A DNA stretch of 44,278 nucleotides. It comes from Streptomyces sp. SID3212 (lineage in GTDB: Bacteria > Actinomycetota > Actinomycetes > Streptomycetales > Streptomycetaceae). Shown in pieces: positions 27,067-35,583 of this stretch (positions are counted from its first letter, which is position 1; each line of letters begins with the position of its first letter). The stretch covers positions 1 to 44,278 of the forward strand of contig NZ_WWJY01001138.1 of NCBI RefSeq assembly GCF_009865405.1. The letters run 5' to 3'. The notes below the pieces were generated by a model. The model saw only the letters and a list, made by a program, of their open reading frames with translations, ran no database searches and was not told the DNA's origin. The position numbers were made by a program, and so were the translations under genes.

Positions 27067-27945
27067 TCAGACGACCGACGGGGTCCCGCCGCCCGCCTGC
27101 GGAGCCGGCACCGCCGCCGGCACGCCCGCCGGCACCACGGGCAGCGGATACACCGGAGGCGTACCGCCGAATTCCGGACACACCGCCTGGTGGTCGCACC
27201 ACCCGCACAGCTTCGTGGGCCGCGGCCGCCAGTCACCCGTCCGCGTCGCCAGCTCGATCGCCTCCCACAGCGCCAGCAGCTTGCGCTCCACCCGCTCCAG
27301 ATCCGCCTCCACCGGGTCGTACGTCACCACCTCGCCGCTCCCCAGATAGACCAGCTGGAGACGGCGCGGCACCACCTGCTTCCACCGCCACACCACCAGC
27401 GCGTAGAACGTCATCTGGAACAGCGCCCCCTCCGCGTACTCGGGCCGGGGCGCCTTGCCCGTCTTGTAGTCGACGATCCGCACCTCACCCGTCGGCGCCA
27501 CGTCCACGCGGTCGATCACCCCGCGCAGCCGCAGCCCCGACGCCAGCTCCGTCTCCACGAACAGCTCGCGCTCCGCCGGCTCCAGCCGCGTCGGGTCCTC
27601 CAGCGAGAACCACCGCTCCACCAGCTGTTCGGCCTCCGCCAGCCAGCGCGTCAGCCGCTCGCCCTCCGGGTCCCCCGCGAACAACTCGGCCAGCTCCGGC
27701 CGCGACTCCAGCAGCCGGTCCCACTGGCCCGGCACCAGCGACCTCGCCCGCGGAGCCGTACGCTCCGCCGCCGGCGCGTCGAAGAGCCGCTCCAGCACGG
27801 CATGCACCAGCGTCCCGCGGGTCGCCGCCTCACTGGGCTTCTCGGGCAGTTTGTCGATGACCCGGAAGCGGTACAGCAAAGGACACTGCATGAAGTCGCT
27901 CGCACGGGAAGGCGACAGCGAAGTGGGCGGTCGGCTGGTACTCAT
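27067..27945 (-). CDS. RecB/Cas4-type PD-(D/E)XK nuclease with predicted iron-sulfur cluster
   Basis: A 292-residue stand-alone nuclease of the RecB/AddB C-terminal family. The catalytic core is visible as GVIDRVDVA and IVDYKTGKAP (the D-X(n)-DYK signature). Four cysteines are placed as in AddB and Cas4 nucleases, C21 near the N-terminus and C247-x2-C250-x5-C256 near the C-terminus, which predicts a 4Fe-4S cluster that staples the fold. A Pro/Val-rich 35-residue tail follows. No helicase domain is present. The ATG start has no ribosome-binding site but sits 7 bp after a TAGGGT -10 box within a RecA-NDp-type promoter, implying a leaderless, DNA-damage-induced mRNA. It is divergent from the M50 protease gene. 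Confidence 0.9.
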   Translation of the reverse strand: MSTSRPPTSLSPSRASDFMQCPLLYRFRVIDKLPEKPSEAATRGTLVHAVLERLFDAPAAERTAPRARSLVPGQWDRLLESRPELAELFAGDPEGERLTRWLAEAEQLVERWFSLEDPTRLEPAERELFVETELASGLRLRGVIDRVDVAPTGEVRIVDYKTGKAPRPEYAEGALFQMTFYALVVWRWKQVVPRRLQLVYLGSGEVVTYDPVEADLERVERKLLALWEAIELATRTGDWRPRPTKLCGWCDHQAVCPEFGGTPPVYPLPVVPAGVPAAVPAPQAGGGTPSVV

Positions 27946-27952
27946 GACGCAG

Positions 27953-27975
27953 ACCCTACGGCCCGACACTGACAG
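27953..27975 (-). promoter_or_regulatory. RecA-NDp (PafBC-type) promoter of the nuclease gene
   Basis: Read on the reverse strand: CTGTCAGTG (27967-27975), exactly 8 bp, then TAGGGT (27953-27958), then 7 bp to the start codon. The SOS-independent RecA-NDp motif of actinobacteria, bound by PafBC, is TTGTCRGTG-N8-TAGGGT as I recall it. Only the first base differs. Confidence 0.8.
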
Positions 27976-28064
27976 CGAGCGGAATACCATCGACCACAGA
28001 GGGCACGCACTGCATGATCGAGCATGATCGTGTGCGTGACCCGCGCCGCCGACGAAGGGAACCC

Positions 28065-29312
28065 GTGAAAGAGGACGACGAGAGCGGCGAGAGCAGGCGG
28101 CCGCAGCCCCGGAAGGGGGACCAGGCCGCCGGCGGCAGACCGGCACGGCCCGCAGACCCCGGCGGCGGCATTCTCATGGGCCGCCCCTTCGGCGTACCCG
28201 TCTACGTCGCCCCCAGCTGGTTCCTGGTCGCCGCCCTGATCACCTGGATCTTCGGCGGCCAGCTCGGCCGCGTCCTGCCCGAGCTGGGCGCCGTACGCTA
28301 CGCGATCGCCCTCTTCTTCGCGGTCGCCTTCTACGGCTCCGTCCTCGTCCACGAACTGGCCCACACCGTCGCCGCCCTGCGCTTCAAACTCCCCGTACGC
28401 CGCATCCAGCTCCAGTTCTTCGGCGGCGTCTCCGAGATCGAGAAGGAATCCGAGACCCCCGGACGCGAATTCGTCCTCGCCTTCGTGGGCCCCCTCCTCT
28501 CCCTCGTCCTCTCCGGCCTCTTCTACCTCGGCCTCCTCGCCGTCGACCCCGGCACCGTCCCCGGCGTCCTCCTCGCCGGACTGATGATCTCCAACCTGAT
28601 CGTCGCCGCCTTCAACCTGCTCCCCGGCCTCCCGCTCGACGGCGGCCGGATGCTGCGCGCCGTCGTCTGGAAGATCACCGGCAAACCCATGAGCGGCACC
28701 GTCGCCGCCGCCTGGGTCGGCCGCGCCCTCGCCGTCGCCGTCCTCATCGGCCTCCCGCTCCTCACCCAGACCGGCGCCCTCGGCAACACCAACCGCGACA
28801 TCGGAGGCCTGGAGACCGTCACCGACGCCCTCCTCGCCGCCGTCCTCGCCGCGATCATCTGGACCGGCGCAGGCAATAGCCTGCGCATGGCCCGCCTCCG
28901 CGAACACCTCCCCGAACTCCAGGCGCGCGTCCTCACCCGCCGCGCCGTCCCCGTCGAGGCCGCCACCCCCCTCTCCGAAGCCCTCCGCCGGGCCAACGAA
29001 GCGGGAGCCCGCGCCCTCGTCGTCGTGGACGGCCACGGCGACCCCACCGGAGTCGTCCGCGAGACCGCCATCGTCGGCGTCCCCCAGCACCGCCGCCCCT
29101 GGGTCGCCGTCAGCGGCCTCGCCCAGGACCTCAACGACGGCATGAAGGTCCCCGCCGACCTGGCCGGCGAAGCACTCCTGGACCGCCTCAGAGCCAGCCC
29201 CGCCACCGAGTACCTCGTCGTCGAGGAGACGGGCGAGATCTACGGCGTCCTCTCCACCGCCGACGTGGAACGCGCGTTCGTCGCGGCCATGGCCCGCCCC
29301 GAACCGCGCTAG
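28065..29312 (+). CDS. Site-2 protease family protein (M50) with CBS domains
   Basis: A 415-residue integral membrane zinc metalloprotease. The active-site helix HELAH is at residues 96-100 and the third zinc ligand D192 is in NLLPGLPLDGG, as in S2P/FtsM50-type intramembrane proteases. About five or six hydrophobic segments span residues 45-275. A C-terminal pair of CBS motifs (RRAVPVEAATPLSEAL, and EYLVVEETGEIYGVLSTADVERAF) probably senses a nucleotide. The N-terminal 35 residues are charged and disordered. GTG 28065 is chosen for AAGGGA 6 bp upstream; an ATG at 28014 would extend it by 17 basic residues. The substrate is unknown, perhaps an anti-sigma factor or membrane protein. It is divergent from the nuclease gene. 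Confidence 0.9.
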   Translation: MKEDDESGESRRPQPRKGDQAAGGRPARPADPGGGILMGRPFGVPVYVAPSWFLVAALITWIFGGQLGRVLPELGAVRYAIALFFAVAFYGSVLVHELAHTVAALRFKLPVRRIQLQFFGGVSEIEKESETPGREFVLAFVGPLLSLVLSGLFYLGLLAVDPGTVPGVLLAGLMISNLIVAAFNLLPGLPLDGGRMLRAVVWKITGKPMSGTVAAAWVGRALAVAVLIGLPLLTQTGALGNTNRDIGGLETVTDALLAAVLAAIIWTGAGNSLRMARLREHLPELQARVLTRRAVPVEAATPLSEALRRANEAGARALVVVDGHGDPTGVVRETAIVGVPQHRRPWVAVSGLAQDLNDGMKVPADLAGEALLDRLRASPATEYLVVEETGEIYGVLSTADVERAFVAAMARPEPR

Positions 29313-29347
29313 GCCGTACGGCGGACAGAGGCACCGGATAAACCAGC

Positions 29348-29353
29348 TAGGCT
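29348..29353 (+). promoter_or_regulatory. Candidate -10 element of a leaderless trmI promoter
   Basis: TAGGCT is followed by 7 bp and then the ATG at 29361, with no ribosome-binding site between them. This is the spacing expected when transcription starts at the initiation codon. Confidence 0.6.
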
Positions 29354-29360
29354 GAACAAC

Positions 29361-30266
29361 ATGTCCGAACCGACCGGTGCCGCCCGCCGACGCGGGCCCT
29401 TCAAGGTCGGGGACCAGGTCCAGCTCACCGATCCCAAGGGACGCCACTACACCTTCACGCTCGAAGCCGGGAAGAACTTCCACACCCACAAAGGGTCGTT
29501 CCCGCACGACGAGCTGATCGGTGCTCCCGAGGGCAGCGTGGTCCGAACCACGGGAAACGTCGCCTACCTCGCGCTGCGCCCCCTGCTCCCCGACTATGTC
29601 CTGTCCATGCCCCGCGGCGCCGCCGTGGTCTACCCGAAGGACGCCGGCCAGATCCTGGCCTTCGCCGACATCTTCCCCGGCGCACGCGTCGTCGAGGCCG
29701 GTGTGGGCTCCGGCTCACTCAGCGCGTTCCTGCTGCGGGTCATCGGCGACCAGGGCATGCTCCACTCCTACGAGCGCCGCGAGGACTTCGCCGAGATCGC
29801 CCGGCAGAACGTGGAACGCTACTTCGGCGAACCCCACCCCGCCTGGCAGCTGACCGTCGGAGACCTCCAGGACAACCTGTCGGACACGGACGTCGACCGG
29901 GTCATCCTCGACATGCTCGCCCCCTGGGAGTGCGTCGAGACCGTCTCCAAGGCCCTCGTCCCCGGCGGCATCCTCTGCGCCTACGTCGCCACCACCACCC
30001 AGCTCGCCCGCACGGTCGAGACCATCAGGGAATTCGGCACGTTCAACGAACCGGCCGCCTGGGAATCCATGGTCCGCAACTGGCACGTCGAGGGCCTCGC
30101 CGTCCGCCCCGACCACCGGATGATCGGCCACACCGGCTTCCTCATCACGGCCCGCCGGCTCGCCGACGGCGTCGAACCGCCCCTGCGCCGCCGACGCCCC
30201 GCCAAGGGCGCGTACGGCGACGACTACGACGGTCCCGGCAGCGCCAGCGGCGGCGCCCCGCGCTGA
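29361..30266 (+). CDS. trmI: tRNA (adenine-58-N1)-methyltransferase TrmI
   Basis: A 301-residue S-adenosylmethionine-dependent enzyme that makes m1A58 in the T-loop of tRNAs, acting as a tetramer. The N-terminal beta domain (FKVGDQVQLTDPKGRHYTF, HTHKGSFPHDELIG) precedes a Rossmann core. The SAM motif is VVEAGVGSGSLSAFLL. Further landmarks are SYERREDFAEIARQNVE, DRVILDMLAPWECVE and the proline-rich MLAPW substrate loop. It belongs to the Rv2118c group. The last 25 residues are a basic/Gly-rich tail. There is no Shine-Dalgarno sequence, consistent with the leaderless promoter at 29348-29353. A terminator at 30306-30350 follows. Confidence 0.94.
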   Translation: MSEPTGAARRRGPFKVGDQVQLTDPKGRHYTFTLEAGKNFHTHKGSFPHDELIGAPEGSVVRTTGNVAYLALRPLLPDYVLSMPRGAAVVYPKDAGQILAFADIFPGARVVEAGVGSGSLSAFLLRVIGDQGMLHSYERREDFAEIARQNVERYFGEPHPAWQLTVGDLQDNLSDTDVDRVILDMLAPWECVETVSKALVPGGILCAYVATTTQLARTVETIREFGTFNEPAAWESMVRNWHVEGLAVRPDHRMIGHTGFLITARRLADGVEPPLRRRRPAKGAYGDDYDGPGSASGGAPR

Positions 30267-30305
30267 CCGGCGCCGGGCCCGTACCGGCGTCTCCAACACG
30301 ACCGC

Positions 30306-30350
30306 ACCGCCGTCCAGTTCCCCCGGCACGCACGGGAACCGGACGGCGGT
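30306..30350 (+). terminator. Rho-independent terminator after trmI
   Basis: A 17-bp stem with one mismatch (30306-30322 with 30334-30350) is followed by the T-rich tail TTCTTTATGT, one of the few classical terminators with a U-tract in the window. Confidence 0.9.
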
Positions 30351-30452
30351 TTCTTTATGTTGACGATACGGACCCCGCTGTTCCACGCCCCCTGTGACGT
30401 GTGGCACGATGCTGTCTCCCCACCGGTACCGCCCCCACAGGAGACCCTCCGC

Positions 30453-31034
30453 GTGCAGCTCTCCGACGTCCCGGACCTCGCGCACACCAGGCCCCGGCCG
30501 ATGCACTGGCTCGCCACCGCCACCGCGATGGCCGGTGTCGTGGCGGTCGCCGGACTCCTCCAGCCCGGACCCGCGACGGCCTCCCAGGACAGCTCCGCCG
30601 CCAGGACCACCGGTGCCTCGCTGCCCGCCCCCGACCCGGCCGGCGTGACCTTCCCGCTGGAGTGCGCGGGCGCCGGCACCGTCGTCACGGAGAAGGCCTC
30701 CGGCGACCTCGACGGGGACGGCAGCCCCGAGACCGTCGCCGCCGTCCGCTGCGTGGCGGGATCCGGCACCCCGCCCAGCGGCCTCTACGTCCTCACCAGG
30801 GCCGGGAAGGACACCACCCGGTCACGGATCGTGGCCACCCTCCTGGACCCCAAGGAGAAGCAGAGCCTCAGCCCCGGCCTCGCCGTCCGCGACGGCGCCG
30901 TCACGGCGACCCTGCTGGGCTACTCGGGCCCCGACGTCCCCCGCTGCTGCCCGGACGAGAAACAACAGATCACCTGGCAGTGGAAGAACGGCGCCTTCGT
31001 ACGGGGCACGGGCCCGGGATCGCAGAGCATATGA
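30453..31034 (+). CDS. Hypothetical secreted protein
   Basis: A 193-residue protein not assigned to a characterised family. The GTG start at 30453 has AGGAGA 8 bp upstream. After a 17-residue cytoplasmic stretch comes a hydrophobic segment (WLATATAMAGVVAVAGLL) and a likely signal-peptidase site near ATASQ, so it is predicted to be exported. The mature part contains the calcium-binding-like DLDGDGSPETVAAVRC (an FG-GAP/VCBS-like loop). It has four cysteines, including adjacent CC in VPRCCPDEKQQ, which suggests disulfides. It ends WQWKNGAFVRG, as in small Streptomyces proteins that bind ligands outside the cell. The function is unknown. It is convergent with the ferredoxin gene, 52 bp away. Confidence 0.8.
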   Translation: MQLSDVPDLAHTRPRPMHWLATATAMAGVVAVAGLLQPGPATASQDSSAARTTGASLPAPDPAGVTFPLECAGAGTVVTEKASGDLDGDGSPETVAAVRCVAGSGTPPSGLYVLTRAGKDTTRSRIVATLLDPKEKQSLSPGLAVRDGAVTATLLGYSGPDVPRCCPDEKQQITWQWKNGAFVRGTGPGSQSI

Positions 31035-31086
31035 CCCGCGACCCCCGGTGACCGCTCACTCTGTGTGACCGATCGCTCCGAGCGCG

Positions 31087-31407
31087 TCACTCCGCGTCGG
31101 GGCCGTACACCTCTACCCTGTCCGAAACGCGCCGTACGTGAATGCAGTCGCCCGGGCACTCCTTCGCGGAGTCCACGACGTCACGCAACAGCGTCAGCGG
31201 CACCGGAGTCGTCGCTCCCGGTGACTGGAGCAGCTCGTCCCCGGCACTCTTCACATACGCCAGCCCGTCGATGTCGAGCTCGAAGACCTCCGGCGCGTAC
31301 TGGACACAGATCCCGTCCCCGGTGCAGAGGTCCTGGTCGATCCAGACCTCCAGAGGCTCGCGGACCTCGGTGACGCCTTCGGCGGTGGCCTCCTGCTGCA
31401 CGATCAT
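31087..31407 (-). CDS. Ferredoxin (single iron-sulfur cluster type)
   Basis: A 106-residue acidic ferredoxin. Cluster ligands are C28 and C34 (DLCTGDGIC), C84 and C88 (ECPGDCIHV), the spacing of single-cluster 3Fe-4S/4Fe-4S ferredoxins that serve cytochromes P450 and other oxidoreductases. A conserved APEVFELDIDGLAYVK segment lies between. The start at ATG 31407 sits only a few bases after AGGAGAG; the in-frame GTG at 31401 has better spacing and is a real alternative. No partner reductase or P450 is adjacent. The gene is divergent from mpa, with 262 bp between them. Confidence 0.9.
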   Translation of the reverse strand: MIVQQEATAEGVTEVREPLEVWIDQDLCTGDGICVQYAPEVFELDIDGLAYVKSAGDELLQSPGATTPVPLTLLRDVVDSAKECPGDCIHVRRVSDRVEVYGPDAE

Positions 31408-31625
31408 CTCTCCTGCCGTTTCCTGCGCCGGGTGGTGCAATATGGAGTAAGTCGCGCCAGCCCTGACGGGTGTTGAACACTCCGACGATACAACCGGCTG
31501 CTTTCCGAGCGCGCCGGGTGGGTATTGCACTGGCGTGAGGGAGCGTGAGGGAGAGCGCAAGAGTGAAGATCGGACACACCCGGCAGTCTTTGTGATCTAG
31601 GGGTTTCAATCACCACCCACGCAGG

Positions 31626-31631
31626 TAGGGT
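31626..31631 (+). promoter_or_regulatory. Candidate -10 element of mpa
   Basis: TAGGGT lies 38 bp before the mpa GTG. No upstream TTGTCRGTG-like element accompanies it, so it would be an ordinary promoter. The 31408-31669 spacer also holds the 11-bp palindrome GTGTTGAACAC at 31470-31480. Confidence 0.35.
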
Positions 31632-31669
31632 CAGGAAGCGTCCAGCTCCCCTTGGAGGAGGTGAGGACC

Positions 31670-33436
31670 GTGGCAGCCCACGACGACGACATCAACCGCG
31701 GTAACCGGCCGGGGCGGGGGTCAGAAGACCCAGCCGGCCAGGTTGCCTATCTCGAGCAGGAAATCGCCGTCCTGCGACGAAAGCTCGCCGACTCTCCGCG
31801 GCACACGAGGATTCTCGAAGAGCGGATCGTCGAGTTGCAGACGAACCTGGCGGGTGTGTCCGCGCAGAACGAGCGGCTCGCCAATACGCTCCGTGAGGCC
31901 CGCGACCAGATCGTGGCCCTCAAGGAAGAGGTCGACCGGCTCGCACAGCCGCCGGCCGGCTTCGGCGTCTTCCTGCAGGCGAACGAGGACGGAACGGCCG
32001 ACATCTTCACCGGGGGCCGCAAGCTCCGGGTGAACGTCAGCCCCAGCGTCGAGCTCGAAGAGCTCAGACGCGGCCAGGAACTCATGCTCAACGAGGCCCT
32101 CAACGTGGTCGAGGCCATGGCCTACGAGAGCGCCGGGGACATCGTCACCCTCAAGGAGATCCTGGAGGACGGCGAGCGCGCCCTGGTGGTCGGGCACACC
32201 GACGAGGAACGGGTGGTACGGCTCGCCGAACCGCTCCTCGACATCAACATCCGCCCCGGCGACGCCCTGCTCCTCGAACCCCGCTCCGGGTACGTCTACG
32301 AGGTCATCCCCAAGAGCGAGGTCGAGGAACTCGTCCTCGAAGAGGTCCCCGACGTCGACTACGACAAGATCGGCGGCCTCGGCGGCCAGATCGAAATGAT
32401 CCGCGACGCCGTCGAGCTCCCGTACCTCCACCCGGACCTCTTCAAGGAACACGAACTGCGGCCGCCGAAGGGCATCCTGCTCTACGGCCCGCCCGGCTGC
32501 GGAAAGACCCTCATCGCCAAGGCAGTCGCCAACTCCCTTGCCAAGAAGGTCGCCGAAGTCACCGGCCGGCCCGCCGGGAAGAGCTACTTCCTCAACATCA
32601 AGGGCCCCGAACTCCTCAACAAATACGTCGGCGAGACCGAGCGGCACATCCGCCTGGTCTTCCAGCGCGCCCGCGAGAAGGCCAGCGAGGGCACCCCCGT
32701 CATCGTCTTCTTCGACGAGATGGAATCCCTCTTCCGCACCCGCGGATCCGGCGTCAGCTCGGACGTGGAGAACACCATCGTCCCCCAGCTGCTCGCCGAG
32801 ATCGACGGAGTGGAAGGCCTGGAGAACGTCATCGTCATCGGCGCCTCCAACCGGGAAGACATGATCGACCCCGCGATCCTGCGGCCCGGACGCCTCGATG
32901 TGAAGATCAAGATCGAGCGCCCGGACGCGGAGGCCGCGAAGGACATCTTCGCCAAGTACCTCAAGTCCTCGCTGCCCCTCCACGCGGACGATCTCTCCGA
33001 GCACCACAATTCCCGCGACGACGCGGTGCACGGCATGATCCAGACCGTGGTCGAACGGATGTACACCGAATCCGAGGAGAACCGCTTCCTCGAAGTCACG
33101 TACGCCAACGGAGACAAGGAAGTCCTCTATTTCAAGGACTTCAACTCCGGCGCCATGATCCAGAACATTGTCGACCGGTCGAAGAAGATGGCCATCAAGG
33201 ACTTCCTCGACCACAACCAGAAGGGCCTCCGCGTCTCCCACCTCCTCCAGGCCTGCGTGGACGAGTTCAAGGAGAACGAGGACCTGCCCAACACCACCAA
33301 CCCCGACGACTGGGCCAGGATCTCCGGAAAGAAGGGCGAGCGGATCGTATTCATCCGTACGCTCGTCACCGGAAAACAGGGCGCGGACACCGGGCGCTCC
33401 ATCGACACGGTCGCGAACACCGGTCAATACCTGTAG
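31670..33436 (+). CDS. mpa: Proteasome-activating AAA ATPase Mpa/ARC
   Basis: A 588-residue hexameric unfoldase that binds pupylated proteins and feeds them into the 20S proteasome. An N-terminal coiled coil (about residues 20-85, the Pup docking site) is followed by tandem OB domains. The AAA module has Walker A GPPGCGKT (residues 273-280), Walker B IVFFDE (D349, E350) and sensor/arginine-finger motifs in [14 protein letters not shown]. It ends in GQYL, the C-terminal tyrosine motif that docks into the alpha ring. GTG 31670 is chosen with GGAGGAG 9 bp upstream, giving the length known for Streptomyces ARC. The gene is called arc in actinomycetes. Confidence 0.96.
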   Translation: MAAHDDDINRGNRPGRGSEDPAGQVAYLEQEIAVLRRKLADSPRHTRILEERIVELQTNLAGVSAQNERLANTLREARDQIVALKEEVDRLAQPPAGFGVFLQANEDGTADIFTGGRKLRVNVSPSVELEELRRGQELMLNEALNVVEAMAYESAGDIVTLKEILEDGERALVVGHTDEERVVRLAEPLLDINIRPGDALLLEPRSGYVYEVIPKSEVEELVLEEVPDVDYDKIGGLGGQIEMIRDAVELPYLHPDLFKEHELRPPKGILLYGPPGCGKTLIAKAVANSLAKKVAEVTGRPAGKSYFLNIKGPELLNKYVGETERHIRLVFQRAREKASEGTPVIVFFDEMESLFRTRGSGVSSDVENTIVPQLLAEIDGVEGLENVIVIGASNREDMIDPAILRPGRLDVKIKIERPDAEAAKDIFAKYLKSSLPLHADDLSEHHNSRDDAVHGMIQTVVERMYTESEENRFLEVTYANGDKEVLYFKDFNSGAMIQNIVDRSKKMAIKDFLDHNQKGLRVSHLLQACVDEFKENEDLPNTTNPDDWARISGKKGERIVFIRTLVTGKQGADTGRSIDTVANTGQYL

Positions 33437-33444
33437 AAGCGCGG

Positions 33445-33482
33445 ACCGGCTGCGGATGTCCGCGAGGGCATCCGCAGCCGGT
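33445..33482 (+). terminator. Terminator hairpin after mpa
   Basis: A perfect 14-bp stem (33445-33458 with 33469-33482) and a 10-nt loop, followed by TGCTTTCC. It separates mpa from dop. Confidence 0.85.
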
Positions 33483-33580
33483 TGCTTTCCGCCACCGGTT
33501 TCCGCCACCCGCTTCCACCGCACCATCCACCACACCAGGCCAATGACGGAAATGATCTCCCCACCAGCGCTCAGGCGTTC

Positions 33581-33586
33581 TAGGCT
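33581..33586 (+). promoter_or_regulatory. Candidate -10 element of dop
   Basis: TAGGCT lies in the 264-bp mpa-dop spacer after the mpa terminator, 114 bp before the dop ATG. No clear -35 element is visible. Confidence 0.35.
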
Positions 33587-33700
33587 CAGTGATACCGCCG
33601 AGTCGCGCAGTGCGGGGACGGGCACCGCACGCGCACCGGAGCACCAGCGGTACTTGAGCGCCGCTCCCGGACGGGAGCGACGCCGGGCAAGGAGGGCCGC

Positions 33701-35212
33701 ATGACCGTACGGCGAGTAATGGGCATCGAGACGGAATACGGCATTTCCGTCCCGGGCCACCCGAACGCCAATGCCATGCTCACCTCGTCCCAGATCGTCA
33801 ACGCCTACGCGGCGGCGATGCACCGGGCGCGCCGCGCCCGCTGGGACTTCGAGGAGGAGAACCCGCTGCGGGACGCACGGGGCTTCGACCTCGCACGGGA
33901 GACGGCCGACTCCAGCCAGCTCACCGACGAGGACATCGGCCTGGCGAACGTGATCCTCACCAACGGAGCACGGCTCTACGTCGACCACGCCCACCCCGAA
34001 TACAGCTCCCCGGAGATCACCAACCCCCGCGACGCCGTCCTCTGGGACAAGGCCGGCGAACGCATCATGGCCGAGGCCGCCGAACGGGCCGCGCAGCTCC
34101 CCGGCGCCCAGCCCATCCACCTCTACAAGAACAACACCGACAACAAGGGCGCGTCCTACGGCACGCACGAGAACTACCTGATGAAGCGGGAGACCCCCTT
34201 CTCGGACATCGTGCGTCACCTGACGCCCTTCTTCGTCTCCCGGCAGGTCGTCACCGGGGCCGGACGGGTCGGAATCGGCCAGGACGGCCACGAACACGGC
34301 TTCCAGATCAGCCAGCGCGCCGACTACTTCGAGGTCGAGGTCGGGCTGGAGACCACACTCAAGCGGCCCATCATCAACACCCGCGACGAACCGCACTCGG
34401 ACGCCGAGAAATACCGCAGGCTCCATGTGATCATCGGCGACGCGAACCTCTCGGAGATCTCCACCTACCTCAAGCTCGGCACCACCTCGCTCGTCCTCTC
34501 GATGATCGAGGACGGCTTCATCAACGTCGACCTGGCCGTCGACCAGCCGGTCCGTACGCTGCACCAGGTCTCGCACGACCCGACCCTGGGCCGGCTGATC
34601 ACACTGCGCAGCGGGCGGACACTCACCGCCGTACAGCTCCAGATGGAGTACTTCGAGCTGGCCAGGAAATACACCGAGGAACGGTACGGAGCCGACGCCG
34701 ACGAGCAGACCAAGGACATCCTGGTCCGCTGGGAGGACACGCTCAACCGGCTGGAGAACGACCCGATGAGCCTGTCGGGGGAGCTCGACTGGATCACCAA
34801 GCGCGAGATCCTGGAAGGCTACCGCCGCCGGGACAACCTGGACTGGGACGCGGCGCGGCTGCACCTCGTGGACCTCCAGTACGCGGACGTACGCCCCGAG
34901 AAGGGCCTCTACAACCGCCTGGTGGCCCGCGGCAAGATGTCCAGGCTCCTGGACGACCAGGACGTCGAACGCGCCAGGACCAAGCCTCCCGAGGACACCA
35001 GGGCCTACTTCCGCGGGCGCTGCCTGGAGCAGTACGCGGACGACGTGGCGGCCGCCTCGTGGGACTCGGTCATCTTCGACCTCCCGGGCCGTGACTCACT
35101 GCAACGGGTGCCGACGCTGGAACCGCTGCGCGGTACACGCAACCACGTCAAGGAGCTCCTGGACCGCTGCCGTACGGCGGAAGAGCTGGTCCGAGTGCTG
35201 TCCGGCGGCTGA
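33701..35212 (+). CDS. dop: Deamidase of Pup / depupylase Dop
   Basis: A 503-residue enzyme of the carboxylate-amine ligase (glutamine-synthetase-like) fold. It converts the C-terminal Gln of Pup to Glu and also removes Pup from substrates. The metal-binding [11 protein letters not shown] (E10), the catalytic aspartate D95 in [15 protein letters not shown], the [19 protein letters not shown] nucleotide/metal loop, and [13 protein letters not shown] are all present. The Dop-specific loop lies at residues 41-77, which distinguishes it from PafA. The ATG is preceded by AAGGAGGG. The pup gene follows after 136 bp. The paralogue PafA is encoded at 40043-41404. Confidence 0.95.
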   Translation: MTVRRVMGIETEYGISVPGHPNANAMLTSSQIVNAYAAAMHRARRARWDFEEENPLRDARGFDLARETADSSQLTDEDIGLANVILTNGARLYVDHAHPEYSSPEITNPRDAVLWDKAGERIMAEAAERAAQLPGAQPIHLYKNNTDNKGASYGTHENYLMKRETPFSDIVRHLTPFFVSRQVVTGAGRVGIGQDGHEHGFQISQRADYFEVEVGLETTLKRPIINTRDEPHSDAEKYRRLHVIIGDANLSEISTYLKLGTTSLVLSMIEDGFINVDLAVDQPVRTLHQVSHDPTLGRLITLRSGRTLTAVQLQMEYFELARKYTEERYGADADEQTKDILVRWEDTLNRLENDPMSLSGELDWITKREILEGYRRRDNLDWDAARLHLVDLQYADVRPEKGLYNRLVARGKMSRLLDDQDVERARTKPPEDTRAYFRGRCLEQYADDVAAASWDSVIFDLPGRDSLQRVPTLEPLRGTRNHVKELLDRCRTAEELVRVLSGG

Positions 35213-35273
35213 AAAGGCCCCCGGAAGGGAATCATGCGGGTGGCCCCCGGACGTTGTAGCAACTGCGGGGCCG

Positions 35274-35296
35274 ATGTCGGACCCGGCTTGTAGGGT
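35274..35296 (+). promoter_or_regulatory. Candidate RecA-NDp-like promoter of pup
   Basis: ATGTCGGAC (35274-35282), exactly 8 bp, then TAGGGT (35291-35296). The -10 box and spacing match the PafBC-type motif, but the upstream 9-mer agrees at only 6 of 9 positions. It lies 52 bp before the pup ATG. Confidence 0.45.
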
Positions 35297-35348
35297 CTGA
35301 TCAAGAAGGTCACATCGAGCGGGGCGAACCGAGCGGGGTGTGAGGGAT

Positions 35349-35567
35349 ATGGCGACCAAGGACACAGGCGGCGGACAGCAGAAGGCGACGCGTTCCACGG
35401 AGGAGGTCGAGGAGCAGTCCCAGGACGCGGCCACGACCGAGGACCTCAAGGAACGCCAGGAAAAGCTGTCGGACGACGTGGACTCCGTTCTTGACGAGAT
35501 CGACGACGTGCTCGAGGAGAACGCAGAGGACTTCGTGCGCTCCTTCGTCCAAAAGGGCGGACAGTAG
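35349..35567 (+). CDS. pup: Prokaryotic ubiquitin-like protein Pup
   Basis: A 72-residue intrinsically disordered protein tag. The N-terminal half is polar, and the C-terminal half (about residues 33-65, EDLKERQEKLSDDVDSVLDE and on) forms the helix that binds the Mpa coiled coil. It ends in GGQ (Q72), so it must be deamidated by Dop before PafA can attach it to lysines. GAGGG lies just before the ATG. A possible DNA-damage promoter is upstream. The gene is separated from prcB by an endonuclease VII remnant rather than being directly adjacent. Confidence 0.96.
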   Translation: MATKDTGGGQQKATRSTEEVEEQSQDAATTEDLKERQEKLSDDVDSVLDEIDDVLEENAEDFVRSFVQKGGQ

Positions 35568-35583
35568 TCACGGATGTGAACGG

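Noticed and set aside
28014-28064. Longer N-terminus for the M50 protease from ATG 28014
   Set aside because: It adds only basic residues, lacks a ribosome-binding site, and GTG 28065 has a well-spaced one.
31721-34864. Reverse-strand open frame of over 1000 codons opposite mpa and dop
   Set aside because: It is the complement of two certain genes, has no recognisable domain and no ribosome-binding site.
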